This document shows positions 1-5,233 of a stretch of DNA of 5,233 bases, piece after piece (positions within the stretch are counted from its first letter, which is position 1; every line of letters begins with the position of its first letter). The notes beneath the pieces were generated by a model. The model did no database searches. It saw only the letters and a list, made by a program, of their open reading frames with translations, and was not told where the DNA came from. The DNA is taken from assembly GCA_016840945.1 (NCBI GenBank), contig JAEORJ010000109.1, positions 1 to 5,233 of the forward strand, written 5' to 3'. Position numbers and translations under genes: made by a program. This DNA is from Candidatus Gerdarchaeota archaeon. GTDB taxonomy: Archaea; Asgardarchaeota; Heimdallarchaeia; JABLTI01.

Positions 1-51
1 AAAGAGTAAACTTATTAATTTTAACAAGACCATTTTTAGAGTAAATTAACC

Positions 52-56
52 AAGGT
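52..56 (+). promoter_or_regulatory. Shine-Dalgarno site for the iron-sulfur subunit gene
   Basis: AAGGT sits 7 bases before the ATG at 64. It is a partial match to AGGAGGT and supports this start. The AT-rich string around 10-21 could be a TATA box, but with so little upstream sequence this cannot be judged, and an upstream operon gene is equally possible. Confidence 0.5.
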
Positions 57-63
57 TGCAACA

Positions 64-1200
64 ATGACTACCCATACTGAAGATTATGACGAATTATTAA
101 AGAAATGTGTACAATGTGGCTCTTGTATTCTTATTTGTCCAATCTATAGGGCAACTAAAAAAGAAGAATTTTCTCCAAGAGGAAAACTCTATTTTCTAAA
201 ATTAAAAGAAGTTTTTCCAGAAAAATTCGATGATGAGCTCACAAAGGATTATGCAAAAACAATTTTCACCTGTGCAGTTTGTGGTCGATGTAATGAAACT
301 TGTTCTTCTGAAGTTAAATTAACTGATATTTTCAAAATCCAAAGAAAAGGTTCAGTAGAAATCTTTCCAAAATTAGAGCAAATTGGTGAGAACATTAGTG
401 ATGAAATGAATGTCTATGGTCTAGATAATGAAATGCGTGCAGAATCTTGGACTATGGAACTATATGATGACTTTCCAGATATCGACGATAGAATTTATGA
501 GGATGGTAAAACAGCTGATACTATTTTATTTGTCGGTTGTTTAATGTCATTCAGAAATAGACATACAAATGTTTTGAAATCAATTTTGAAAGTATTAGAA
601 TATCTTGGTGAAGATTATCTTATATTAGGTGGAGAAGAGTACTGTTGTGGACATCCGCTAGATCTTTTAGGGAAAGATGATGAAGCTAATGAAATAAGAA
701 CACATAATACTGAGGTTATTCATAAAACAGGCGCAAAAACAATTCTAACAGATTGTCCAGGATGTTTGGAAGCACTTGTAGAACATCATAAAATAGATTC
801 CTCAGTTCAAATCTTACATCTAACTGAATATTTTGATGAAAAAATTGAAACAGTGCCAAATAAACTAAATATTTCATTAAAATATCATGATCCATGTGAG
901 CTGTTTAGAAATAATAAAGTAACTTCTGCTCCACGTTCTCTAATGAAAAAAATGGGTATTGATATAATAGAAATGGAAGCATCATGTTGTGGTGGAGGGG
1001 GTATGCTAAGAGTTACTGATGAATCAATAGCTCAAGAAATAATGTCCCAAAGAATAGAAAAGGAAGGGCTCAAAAAAGAAGATACTTGTGTTGTAACATG
1101 TTGTCCTTCGTGCTTAGAGCAATTTGAACAAGGCGGAGTAACCACATGGGATATAGCGGAATATCTTGTTAAAGCTTTAAATCTCGAGGAGGAAAAATAA
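64..1200 (+). CDS. GlcF/HdrD-type iron-sulfur subunit of a 2-hydroxyacid dehydrogenase
   Basis: This is the probable electron-transfer subunit that takes electrons from the flavoprotein encoded next door; it has no membrane segment and should be cytoplasmic or peripherally bound. Residues 15-25 (C-x2-C-x2-C-x3-CP) and 70-80 (C-x2-C-x2-C-x3-CS) are two ferredoxin-type [4Fe-4S] motifs; the second has Ser where Pro is usual. Two CCG (cysteine-rich) domains follow. The first has C159, C194-C195-G196 and C231-P-G-C234. The second has C278 in HDPC, C308-C309 followed by four glycines, and C347-P-S-C350. All key cysteines are present, so the protein looks intact, and 378 residues is normal for GlcF or HdrD. 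The ATG at 64 is the only sensible start and has an AAGGT site 7 bases upstream. The architecture alone does not separate GlcF, HdrD and LutA-like proteins; the GlcD-like partner makes a GlcDF-type complex most likely. The substrate is unknown. Confidence 0.9.
   Translation: MTTHTEDYDELLKKCVQCGSCILICPIYRATKKEEFSPRGKLYFLKLKEVFPEKFDDELTKDYAKTIFTCAVCGRCNETCSSEVKLTDIFKIQRKGSVEIFPKLEQIGENISDEMNVYGLDNEMRAESWTMELYDDFPDIDDRIYEDGKTADTILFVGCLMSFRNRHTNVLKSILKVLEYLGEDYLILGGEEYCCGHPLDLLGKDDEANEIRTHNTEVIHKTGAKTILTDCPGCLEALVEHHKIDSSVQILHLTEYFDEKIETVPNKLNISLKYHDPCELFRNNKVTSAPRSLMKKMGIDIIEMEASCCGGGGMLRVTDESIAQEIMSQRIEKEGLKKEDTCVVTCCPSCLEQFEQGGVTTWDIAEYLVKALNLEEEK
1186..1192 (+). promoter_or_regulatory. Strong Shine-Dalgarno site for the flavoprotein gene
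   Basis: GAGGAGG lies inside the last codons of the iron-sulfur gene, 8 bases before the ATG at 1201. It fixes that start and supports separate but coupled initiation of the second subunit. Confidence 0.8.
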
Positions 1201-2592
1201 ATGGAAAAGCTCAAACGTTATATAATTGGTGCAAACGCTTCTATTTTTCAAAAAATAGATCCTGATACAAATATTGAAGCTTTCATTCCACAAAATGAGG
1301 AAGAAATTAAATTGGCTATTAGTTTTGCTCGGGAAAGAAATCTCCCAATAACTAGTAAAGGAGGAGGATCAGGATTAAGTGGTGCGTGCACAGGTGCTTC
1401 TCGAGATAAAGTGGTTATCAGTTCCATGCGTTTGAAAAGAGTTCATGAACTTAATTTTGAAAAAGGATATGCTATTGTAGAACCAGGAATAACTCCTGAT
1501 GAATTAAATGAGATCATACAAAAAGAACGACCTAATTGGAAATTCTTTGTTGCTCCTTCAAGTAGAGATATTGCTACTTTAGGGGGAATTCTCAATACGG
1601 ATGGTGGAGGGAACGATACTTGGTTAGCTGGAACCATGGTTGATAATGTCTTAGCAGTTGAACTAATTGACTATGATAATAATATCATTCTAATTGAAAA
1701 AATTGATAATGATGTCTCAAAAGCTAAAATTACTTGTAGTAACAAAGATTTAGAGAAAAAACTTCAAGATAAGAATTTCTCTTTAATTGATGTTGCTTGT
1801 TCTCATGGAGTATTAGGCTTTGTTTCTAAACTAAAAGTCATGATTAAATCTAAAGAAAAAATAAATGGAGTAAAATATGCTCTTGTTCATGCCAAGGGTA
1901 TGAAAGCTTTTGGTGAGATAATTCATCAACTTATTGAGAATAATATCCCTGTTTCTTATGGGGAAACTATCGTTGAAGCTCATCATCCAGAAATATCAGG
2001 TCAAACAAATCCACCAATGTTTATTTTAGAATACCCAATAAAATTTGATGAGCAAATTCAAGCTATATGTAATGGAAATGAAAAAGCTGACTATACAGCA
2101 ATAGAAAAAGAAGAATTCGAACGAATGAAAGATATTCGTGTTAAAATGGCTAAAAGGAATCCTCCAAATGGGTATCAAATAGCACTCTTTGAGGGTTATG
2201 GTGTTTATGGAGATAATCTTTTACGTTATGATGAAATCATAGCAACTATTAATGAGAGATTACGGAAACACACATTTGAACCTTTCATCAAATTTGGACA
2301 TGCACCATCTGTATGGTATGAAGATGGAAAGAAGATTAAAGGTATAATCATGCATTCTCGAGAGAAACGACCTGATGGATTAACACCTACAACGGTTTTT
2401 GATGCAATTGTTGAATTAGTTAAAACATGTGAAGAATTAGGCTTAACACCAAAGCCAGAGCATAAATGGCCATTCTCAAAAAATACCCTAAAACATACAC
2501 GACTTGTTGAGCTGACAGAAATTTTAGGTAAAAAATTCAATCCTTTTATTCTAGATTGTAAACTCGAAGAATTGGCTGATCTTGTTTTATAG
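1201..2592 (+). CDS. FAD-binding oxidase, divergent GlcD / D-lactate dehydrogenase-like
   Basis: This is the probable catalytic flavoprotein that oxidises a 2-hydroxyacid (lactate, glycolate, 2-hydroxyglutarate or similar) and passes electrons to the upstream iron-sulfur subunit. The N-terminal half is a PCMH/VAO-type FAD domain. Residues 52-65 are the glycine-rich pyrophosphate loop (SKGGGSGLSG, then ACTG). Residues 119-150 carry the second FAD segment (PSSRDIATLGGILNT, then DGGGND). The C-terminal half corresponds to FAD-oxidase_C but is divergent. The usual metal site GHxGDGNxH reads GHAPSVWYE (366-374), and the usual SAEHGxG reads KPEHKWP (418-424), keeping E420-H421. Length (463 aa) is normal. 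The ATG directly follows the TAA of the upstream gene and has a strong GAGGAGG site 8 bases away, so the two are co-transcribed and probably translationally coupled. Family assignment is firm; substrate and metal dependence are not known. Confidence 0.88.
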   Translation: MEKLKRYIIGANASIFQKIDPDTNIEAFIPQNEEEIKLAISFARERNLPITSKGGGSGLSGACTGASRDKVVISSMRLKRVHELNFEKGYAIVEPGITPDELNEIIQKERPNWKFFVAPSSRDIATLGGILNTDGGGNDTWLAGTMVDNVLAVELIDYDNNIILIEKIDNDVSKAKITCSNKDLEKKLQDKNFSLIDVACSHGVLGFVSKLKVMIKSKEKINGVKYALVHAKGMKAFGEIIHQLIENNIPVSYGETIVEAHHPEISGQTNPPMFILEYPIKFDEQIQAICNGNEKADYTAIEKEEFERMKDIRVKMAKRNPPNGYQIALFEGYGVYGDNLLRYDEIIATINERLRKHTFEPFIKFGHAPSVWYEDGKKIKGIIMHSREKRPDGLTPTTVFDAIVELVKTCEELGLTPKPEHKWPFSKNTLKHTRLVELTEILGKKFNPFILDCKLEELADLVL

Positions 2593-2617
2593 AAGAATCG
2601 GAATCAATCCGATTCTT
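2593..2617. terminator. Perfect hairpin between convergent genes, possible bidirectional terminator
   Basis: AAGAATCGGA and TCCGATTCTT form a perfect 10-bp stem around the 5-base loop ATCAA. It begins immediately after the TAG stop at 2590-2592 and ends 13 bases before the stop codon of the opposing gene. A T-rich stretch (TTCTTTT, about 2625-2631) follows on the + strand; no good T-run follows on the - strand. The position suits transcription termination or 3'-end protection for the flavoprotein operon. If the organism is archaeal, the U-rich tract may matter more than the hairpin. Confidence 0.6.
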
Positions 2618-2630
2618 AAATCTAATTCTT

Positions 2631-3077
2631 TTAATCTGGAAAAAGATCCAAAACAATTTTTGCTGCCTTGGCTACAAATTTCGGGCACCTTTCTTTATAC
2701 AAACCCGCATCAACGGCTTTTTGTCTTTGTTCTGGAACTCGTCGATCAATCCCAATTAGTCCATTACAGGTATTATGGTTGAAAATTTTTTCAAATTCTT
2801 CATAGAAAAGTTTAGCTTTATCACTGGCAAGTTGTTTCTGTTCAATTATTGTTTCTTCTTTCTTACTAGCAATGACTCCAATAGCCATTAATGCTCCTGA
2901 AACAGCTCCACAAATTTCTCCTCTGCCAATTATTCCACCACCAAAATTAGCAGCAATTGCTGGGGCATCATGGAAATACAAATTCTTTTCTTCAAGAACC
3001 GCTCGCAAAACAGCTTGTGCGCAATTATAATTGCTACCAAAATACTCTCGTGCTTTTGTTTCTATATCTTTAGACAT
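2631..3077 (-). CDS. C_GCAxxG_C_C family protein (putative redox or metal-binding)
   Basis: This 148-residue soluble protein belongs to the C_GCAxxG_C_C family, named for its spaced cysteines; the family is common in anaerobes and is generally suspected of redox or metal-cofactor roles, without a settled function. Four cysteines are present and correctly ordered: C19 (YNCAQAVL), C56 within GEICGAVSGALMAIG (53-67), C104 (NTCNGLIG) and C131 (ERCPKF). A glycine-rich turn, NFGGGIIGRG, spans 44-53 just before the second cysteine. There is no signal peptide or membrane segment. The ATG at 3077 has a GAGGG ribosome site 6 bases upstream, so the start is secure. The gene stands alone: it converges on the flavoprotein operon and diverges from the radical SAM gene. 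Family assignment is secure; biochemical role is unknown. Confidence 0.87.
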   Translation of the reverse strand: MSKDIETKAREYFGSNYNCAQAVLRAVLEEKNLYFHDAPAIAANFGGGIIGRGEICGAVSGALMAIGVIASKKEETIIEQKQLASDKAKLFYEEFEKIFNHNTCNGLIGIDRRVPEQRQKAVDAGLYKERCPKFVAKAAKIVLDLFPD

Positions 3078-3083
3078 ATATTA

Positions 3084-3088
3084 CCCTC
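3084..3088 (-). promoter_or_regulatory. Shine-Dalgarno site for the C_GCAxxG_C_C gene
   Basis: Read on the minus strand, GAGGG ends 6 bases before the ATG at 3077, which supports this start codon. Confidence 0.7.
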
Positions 3089-3126
3089 TAATAAATAGAC
3101 TGTTATCCAAAACAATCAAAATATGA

Positions 3127-3138
3127 GGTATTAAAAAT
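3127..3138 (-). promoter_or_regulatory. Candidate TATA element for the C_GCAxxG_C_C gene
   Basis: ATTTTTAATACC on the minus strand lies about 55 bases upstream of the ATG. With the usual archaeal TATA-to-start distance of about 26 bases, this would give a leader of about 30 bases carrying the ribosome site. In such AT-rich DNA the match alone is weak. Confidence 0.3.
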
Positions 3139-3150
3139 ATGCTGAAAAAT

Positions 3151-3192
3151 CTAATATTGGATTAGTTAGTATATATTCTTTAGTGATACTAA
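3151..3192 (+). promoter_or_regulatory. Candidate promoter/operator region of the radical SAM gene
   Basis: The region holds a TATA-like TATATATT (3170-3177), an inverted repeat CTAAT-ATTGG-ATTAG (3151-3165) and a second one, TTAGT-GAT-ACTAA (3180-3192). TTAGT occurs directly at 3162, 3166 and 3180. The TATA-like box lies only about 18 bases before the ATG, which is close for a normal archaeal start site. The repeats could be regulator half-sites, but they are short and chance is a real alternative. Confidence 0.25.
3183..3187 (+). promoter_or_regulatory. GTGAT ribosome-site candidate that decides the radical SAM start
   Basis: GTGAT matches the 3' part of the archaeal Shine-Dalgarno sequence (GGTGAT) and ends 4 bases before the ATG at 3192. 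The alternative GTG start at 3183 has no purine-rich site upstream. The same bases fall in the small inverted repeat TTAGT-GAT-ACTAA (3180-3192). Confidence 0.4.
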
Positions 3193-4325
3193 TGTGGTTT
3201 TTATATCGTCCTGATGCAGCTAATGTTTGGCGAAATGAAGAAATTCAGAAGCGATATCCTCGGTATAAGGGGATAATGGATGGTAATAAAATAGCTAGAT
3301 ATCTTCTTGCTAAGAAATTTGAAGTCACTTGTTCCTTAGATCAATCACTTGATGAATTATGGCAGGAACATGATATTTTAGCTGGTAAATTTCAAGAGTT
3401 CCTTGAAAAAGTTGATCAAAAAGAAATTAATTTTAAAGATTTTCCACAACCAAAAATATCCTTTCTTGATTTAAAAGAAAAAATAGCCTATGAGATGCTA
3501 AAGAATTGCCATTTCTGTGAAAGGCGTTGTAACGTTAATCGTTCTGTAGGTAAGGTTGGCTTTTGTAGATTGGGTAAAGAATCACTTGTTTCCTCTGCTT
3601 TTTTACATACAGGTGAGGAATCAATATTAGTTCCCAGTGGAACAATCTTTTTTACAGGCTGTACCTTTACTTGTGTTTTCTGTCAAAATCATGATATATC
3701 CCAAGAATGGTGTGATGATACTCAAAAAAGAATAATCGATGGAACTGCTGTAACACCAAAACAATTAGCTTTATTAGCAGCTAAACTTTGGAAAGAAGGC
3801 GCTAGAAACATCAATTTAGTAGGAGGAGATCCAACTCCAAATATTCATACAATAATATCTGCATTAAAGGAATTTGATGTTAATATTACTATCCTTTGGA
3901 ATTCAAATAATTATCAATCATTAGAAACAACAAAATTACTTCTTGAATTGATTGATTTTTGGTTACCAGATTTTAAATTTTGGGACAATACTTTTGCTAA
4001 TGAAATGTCTAGTGTGAAAAACTATCGAGAAGTAGTTAGTCGTAACATTAAACTTGCTTATGATAAAGGATCAGGAGAAATTTTAATTCGTCATTTAATA
4101 ATGCCTGGTAGAGTAGAGCTTGATAGCATTCCAATATTAGAATGGTGTGCAAAAGAAATACCTAAAAGTATGGTCAATCTCATGGACCAATATCATCCCG
4201 ATTATTTGATCAATAGAGATCCTGTTAAGTATAAATCGATTTCAAGAAGAATTTATCCTGAAGAATGGCAACAAGTAACAGAAAAAGCTGATCAACTTGG
4301 GATATTTTGGAGACCAGTATCGTAA
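3192..4325 (+). CDS. PflX-like (COG1313) radical SAM protein
   Basis: This predicted radical S-adenosylmethionine enzyme resembles pyruvate formate-lyase activases, in the poorly characterised PflX/COG1313 branch. From the ATG at 3192, the radical SAM cluster motif is C157-T-F-T-C161-V-F-C164 followed by QN, which would bind the [4Fe-4S] that cleaves SAM. GGDPTP at 211-216 is the GGE-like SAM-binding segment. Further family blocks are GTIFFTGC just before the cluster, LPDFK (258-262), RHLIMPG (300-306) and VNLMDQYHP (328-336). Before the SAM domain, C106-x2-C109-x3-C113-x11-C125 forms the family's extra four-cysteine cluster, perhaps a zinc or second iron-sulfur site. About 100 residues without a recognised motif precede it. 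An in-frame GTG at 3183 would add three residues; I prefer the ATG because GTGAT (3183-3187) can serve as its ribosome site. No glycyl radical enzyme lies in the window, so the substrate is unknown. Confidence 0.88.
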   Translation: MWFLYRPDAANVWRNEEIQKRYPRYKGIMDGNKIARYLLAKKFEVTCSLDQSLDELWQEHDILAGKFQEFLEKVDQKEINFKDFPQPKISFLDLKEKIAYEMLKNCHFCERRCNVNRSVGKVGFCRLGKESLVSSAFLHTGEESILVPSGTIFFTGCTFTCVFCQNHDISQEWCDDTQKRIIDGTAVTPKQLALLAAKLWKEGARNINLVGGDPTPNIHTIISALKEFDVNITILWNSNNYQSLETTKLLLELIDFWLPDFKFWDNTFANEMSSVKNYREVVSRNIKLAYDKGSGEILIRHLIMPGRVELDSIPILEWCAKEIPKSMVNLMDQYHPDYLINRDPVKYKSISRRIYPEEWQQVTEKADQLGIFWRPVS

Positions 4326-4356
4326 AAGGAAAAATAAAATGAAACCTTAAAATAAA

Positions 4357-4818
4357 TTACAAGGCTTCAATGATTTTTAGTTGTCTGCGATTGTACCAGA
4401 AGGAAATAAGCATTACTATAATCAAGCCTATTACTTGGCACATTGCATATTGTGCTACAGGATTCATTACACCAAATAGTTTAACACCTTTTAAAGAAAC
4501 ATATGTTAGATAATAGATGACGTAATAAATGAGGCTCACAAAAGAGGCTGCAAGGAATGGTGCGCGATAATCTTTAATATTATATGATCTCAAACGAACC
4601 AAGAAGGCTTCGTATAAAGCAACTTCCGAATTAGTTATAATAAAAACTGCAGCGATAATAATAACAATGTATGCAGCAATATAATCATTGTTAACTACTT
4701 GAATAATTTCACGTGCATGAAAAATCGTTGGTATCTGCATCAAAATAGCAAATGAAGTTAGAATTGCTATGATACCTAGAGGCTTAGAACGAACCCATTG
4801 TATATTCATACCAGACAT
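4357..4818 (-). CDS. Small four-helix integral membrane protein, function unknown
   Basis: I do not recognise a family for this 153-residue protein. Four hydrophobic segments are clear: about 13-34 (LGIIAILTSFAILMQIPTIF), 46-67 (YIAAYIVIIIAAVFIIT), 86-106 (FLAASFVSLIYYVIYYLTYV) and 120-142 (CQVIGLIIVMLISFW). Positive charges cluster at the N-terminus (WVRSKP), between helices 2 and 3 (RLRSYNIKDYR) and at the C-terminus (YNRRQLK). By the positive-inside rule, both ends and the middle loop are therefore cytoplasmic. There is no cleavable signal, cysteine cluster or obvious catalytic motif; polar residues within or beside helix 2 (TNSE) may be functional. The ATG at 4818 has GAAGG 8 bases upstream; a second ATG three codons later is less well placed. 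The gene converges on the radical SAM gene with a 31-base gap and lies downstream of the GTPase gene on the same strand, 136 bases away. Confidence 0.75.
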   Translation of the reverse strand: MSGMNIQWVRSKPLGIIAILTSFAILMQIPTIFHAREIIQVVNNDYIAAYIVIIIAAVFIITNSEVALYEAFLVRLRSYNIKDYRAPFLAASFVSLIYYVIYYLTYVSLKGVKLFGVMNPVAQYAMCQVIGLIIVMLISFWYNRRQLKIIEAL

Positions 4819-4826
4819 TGTAATAA

Positions 4827-4831
4827 CCTTC
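4827..4831 (-). promoter_or_regulatory. Shine-Dalgarno site for the membrane protein gene
   Basis: Minus-strand GAAGG, followed by T, ends 8 bases before the ATG at 4818. It favours this codon over the in-frame ATG at 4809. Confidence 0.6.
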
Positions 4832-4884
4832 TATCGTGTAAATTTGAGATAAATATAACTATGTTTCGCTTAATTAAGAATTCA

Positions 4885-4900
4885 TATTTTAAATATTTTC
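4885..4900 (-). promoter_or_regulatory. Candidate BRE/TATA promoter for the membrane protein gene
   Basis: On the minus strand a purine-rich GAAAA runs straight into TATTTAAAATA, which resembles an archaeal BRE plus TATA box. A start about 26 bases downstream would leave a leader of about 45 bases. A second TATA-like string (TTATATTTAT, 4849-4858) is closer to the gene and would leave almost no leader. The rest of the 4819-4954 gap shows no open frame or RNA gene, only the 10-base palindrome CTTAATTAAG at 4869-4878. Confidence 0.35.
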
Positions 4901-4954
4901 TTAGAAACTCATTTTACATAGTAAATAATAGTAGTTTTTAGATAAATATGGGGA

Positions 4955-5233
4955 TTATTTAAGCTTAATATATCGTTCAAATTCTTCAATACCAGTGCTT
5001 CGTAAATGTGTACGTATTAGATCTCGAAGTAAAGGTAGATTAGTACCAACTTTTGCGCTCACTGATAAGAATGCTTCTTGGAAATTCTCAGGTAATGAAT
5101 CATAATCAACCAATTTTTTAAAGTAATCAATTGCTTCTTCTGCTTCAAGAGTAGCTATTTTATCTATTTTATTAAAGACTACAATTGGCACTAATTTTAA
5201 ATCCTTTAAGAAAAAGTATAGTTCTTGGTCTAC
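4955..5233 (-). CDS. C-terminal part of an EngB-like P-loop GTPase (5' end outside window)
   Basis: The reading frame stays open to the right edge of the window, so only the last 92 residues are seen and the start is missing. Counting from the edge, NKID at residues 21-24 is the guanine-specificity G4 motif and SAK at 59-61 (within SVSAKVGTN) is G5. These mark a TRAFAC-class GTPase. The run ELYFFLKDLKLVPIVVFNKID and the short C-terminal helix after G5 resemble archaeal EngB-type GTPases, a group linked to ribosome assembly. An Era-like or Ras-like protein is possible, because the P-loop and switch regions (G1-G3) are outside the window. The GTG at 5189-5191 is an internal valine (V15 of the visible part), not the start. 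The stop is TAA at 4955-4957, and no clear terminator follows. Confidence 0.75.
   Translation of the reverse strand, partial: VDQELYFFLKDLKLVPIVVFNKIDKIATLEAEEAIDYFKKLVDYDSLPENFQEAFLSVSAKVGTNLPLLRDLIRTHLRSTGIEEFERYIKLK

Noticed and set aside
1032..1214. Open frame of 60 codons on the - strand
   Set aside because: It is antisense across the junction of the two operon genes, serine- and cysteine-rich as a mirror of the CCG domain, and has no support.
1443..1637. Open frame of 64 codons on the - strand
   Set aside because: It is antisense to the FAD-binding domain; its composition simply mirrors that conserved coding region.
2226..2540. Open frame of 104 codons on the - strand
   Set aside because: It lies wholly antisense to the flavoprotein gene, has no recognisable domain and looks like a shadow frame.
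2582..2782. Open frame of 66 codons on the + strand after the flavoprotein gene
   Set aside because: It starts at a TTG inside the upstream gene, has no ribosome site, runs through the hairpin and lies antisense to the well-supported C_GCAxxG_C_C gene.
4861..4954. AT-rich intergenic stretch with a CTTAATTAAG palindrome as a possible origin or attachment site
   Set aside because: The palindrome is a single short copy in AT-rich DNA, with no repeats, integrase or replication gene nearby; a promoter explains the stretch better.
1..5233. CRISPR array, tRNA, rRNA or insertion sequence
   Set aside because: No spaced direct repeats, no tRNA- or rRNA-like sequence and no transposase or terminal inverted repeats were seen by eye on either strand.

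Overview
The window is a strongly AT-rich stretch of prokaryotic chromosome carrying five complete protein genes and the 3' end of a sixth. No RNA gene, mobile element or CRISPR array was seen. The source is probably an anaerobic or micro-oxic archaeon. Pointers to this are Shine-Dalgarno sites including a GTGAT variant, purine-plus-TATA promoter-like strings, heavy use of ATA and AGA codons, an archaeal-style PflX-like radical SAM protein and iron-sulfur-rich redox enzymes. AT-rich archaea such as Asgard lineages would fit, but nothing here is diagnostic and a bacterium cannot be strictly excluded.

Layout. Bases 64-2592 (+) hold a tight two-gene operon. An iron-sulfur protein with two [4Fe-4S] motifs and two CCG domains (GlcF/HdrD type) is followed directly, with stop and start codons abutting, by a flavoprotein of the GlcD/D-lactate dehydrogenase type. 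They most likely form one 2-hydroxyacid dehydrogenase: the flavin oxidises the substrate and the iron-sulfur subunit carries the electrons away. A perfect 10-bp hairpin lies just after the operon. Bases 2631-3077 (-) hold a convergent gene for a C_GCAxxG_C_C family protein with four spaced cysteines. A 114-bp divergent promoter region separates it from a PflX-like (COG1313) radical SAM protein at 3192-4325 (+). That gene converges on a four-helix membrane protein of unknown function at 4357-4818 (-). After a 136-bp AT-rich gap, the right edge holds the C-terminal 92 residues of a GTPase (-), most like the archaeal EngB group.

The genes form separate transcription units and do not make one obvious pathway, although four of the first five products are redox or cysteine-rich proteins or look like iron-sulfur enzymes. 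The most notable point is the GlcD-like subunit. Its usual metal-binding motif GHxGDGNxH is replaced by GHAPSVWYE, which keeps the first histidine and puts a glutamate where the second would be. No clearly novel multi-gene system is visible.
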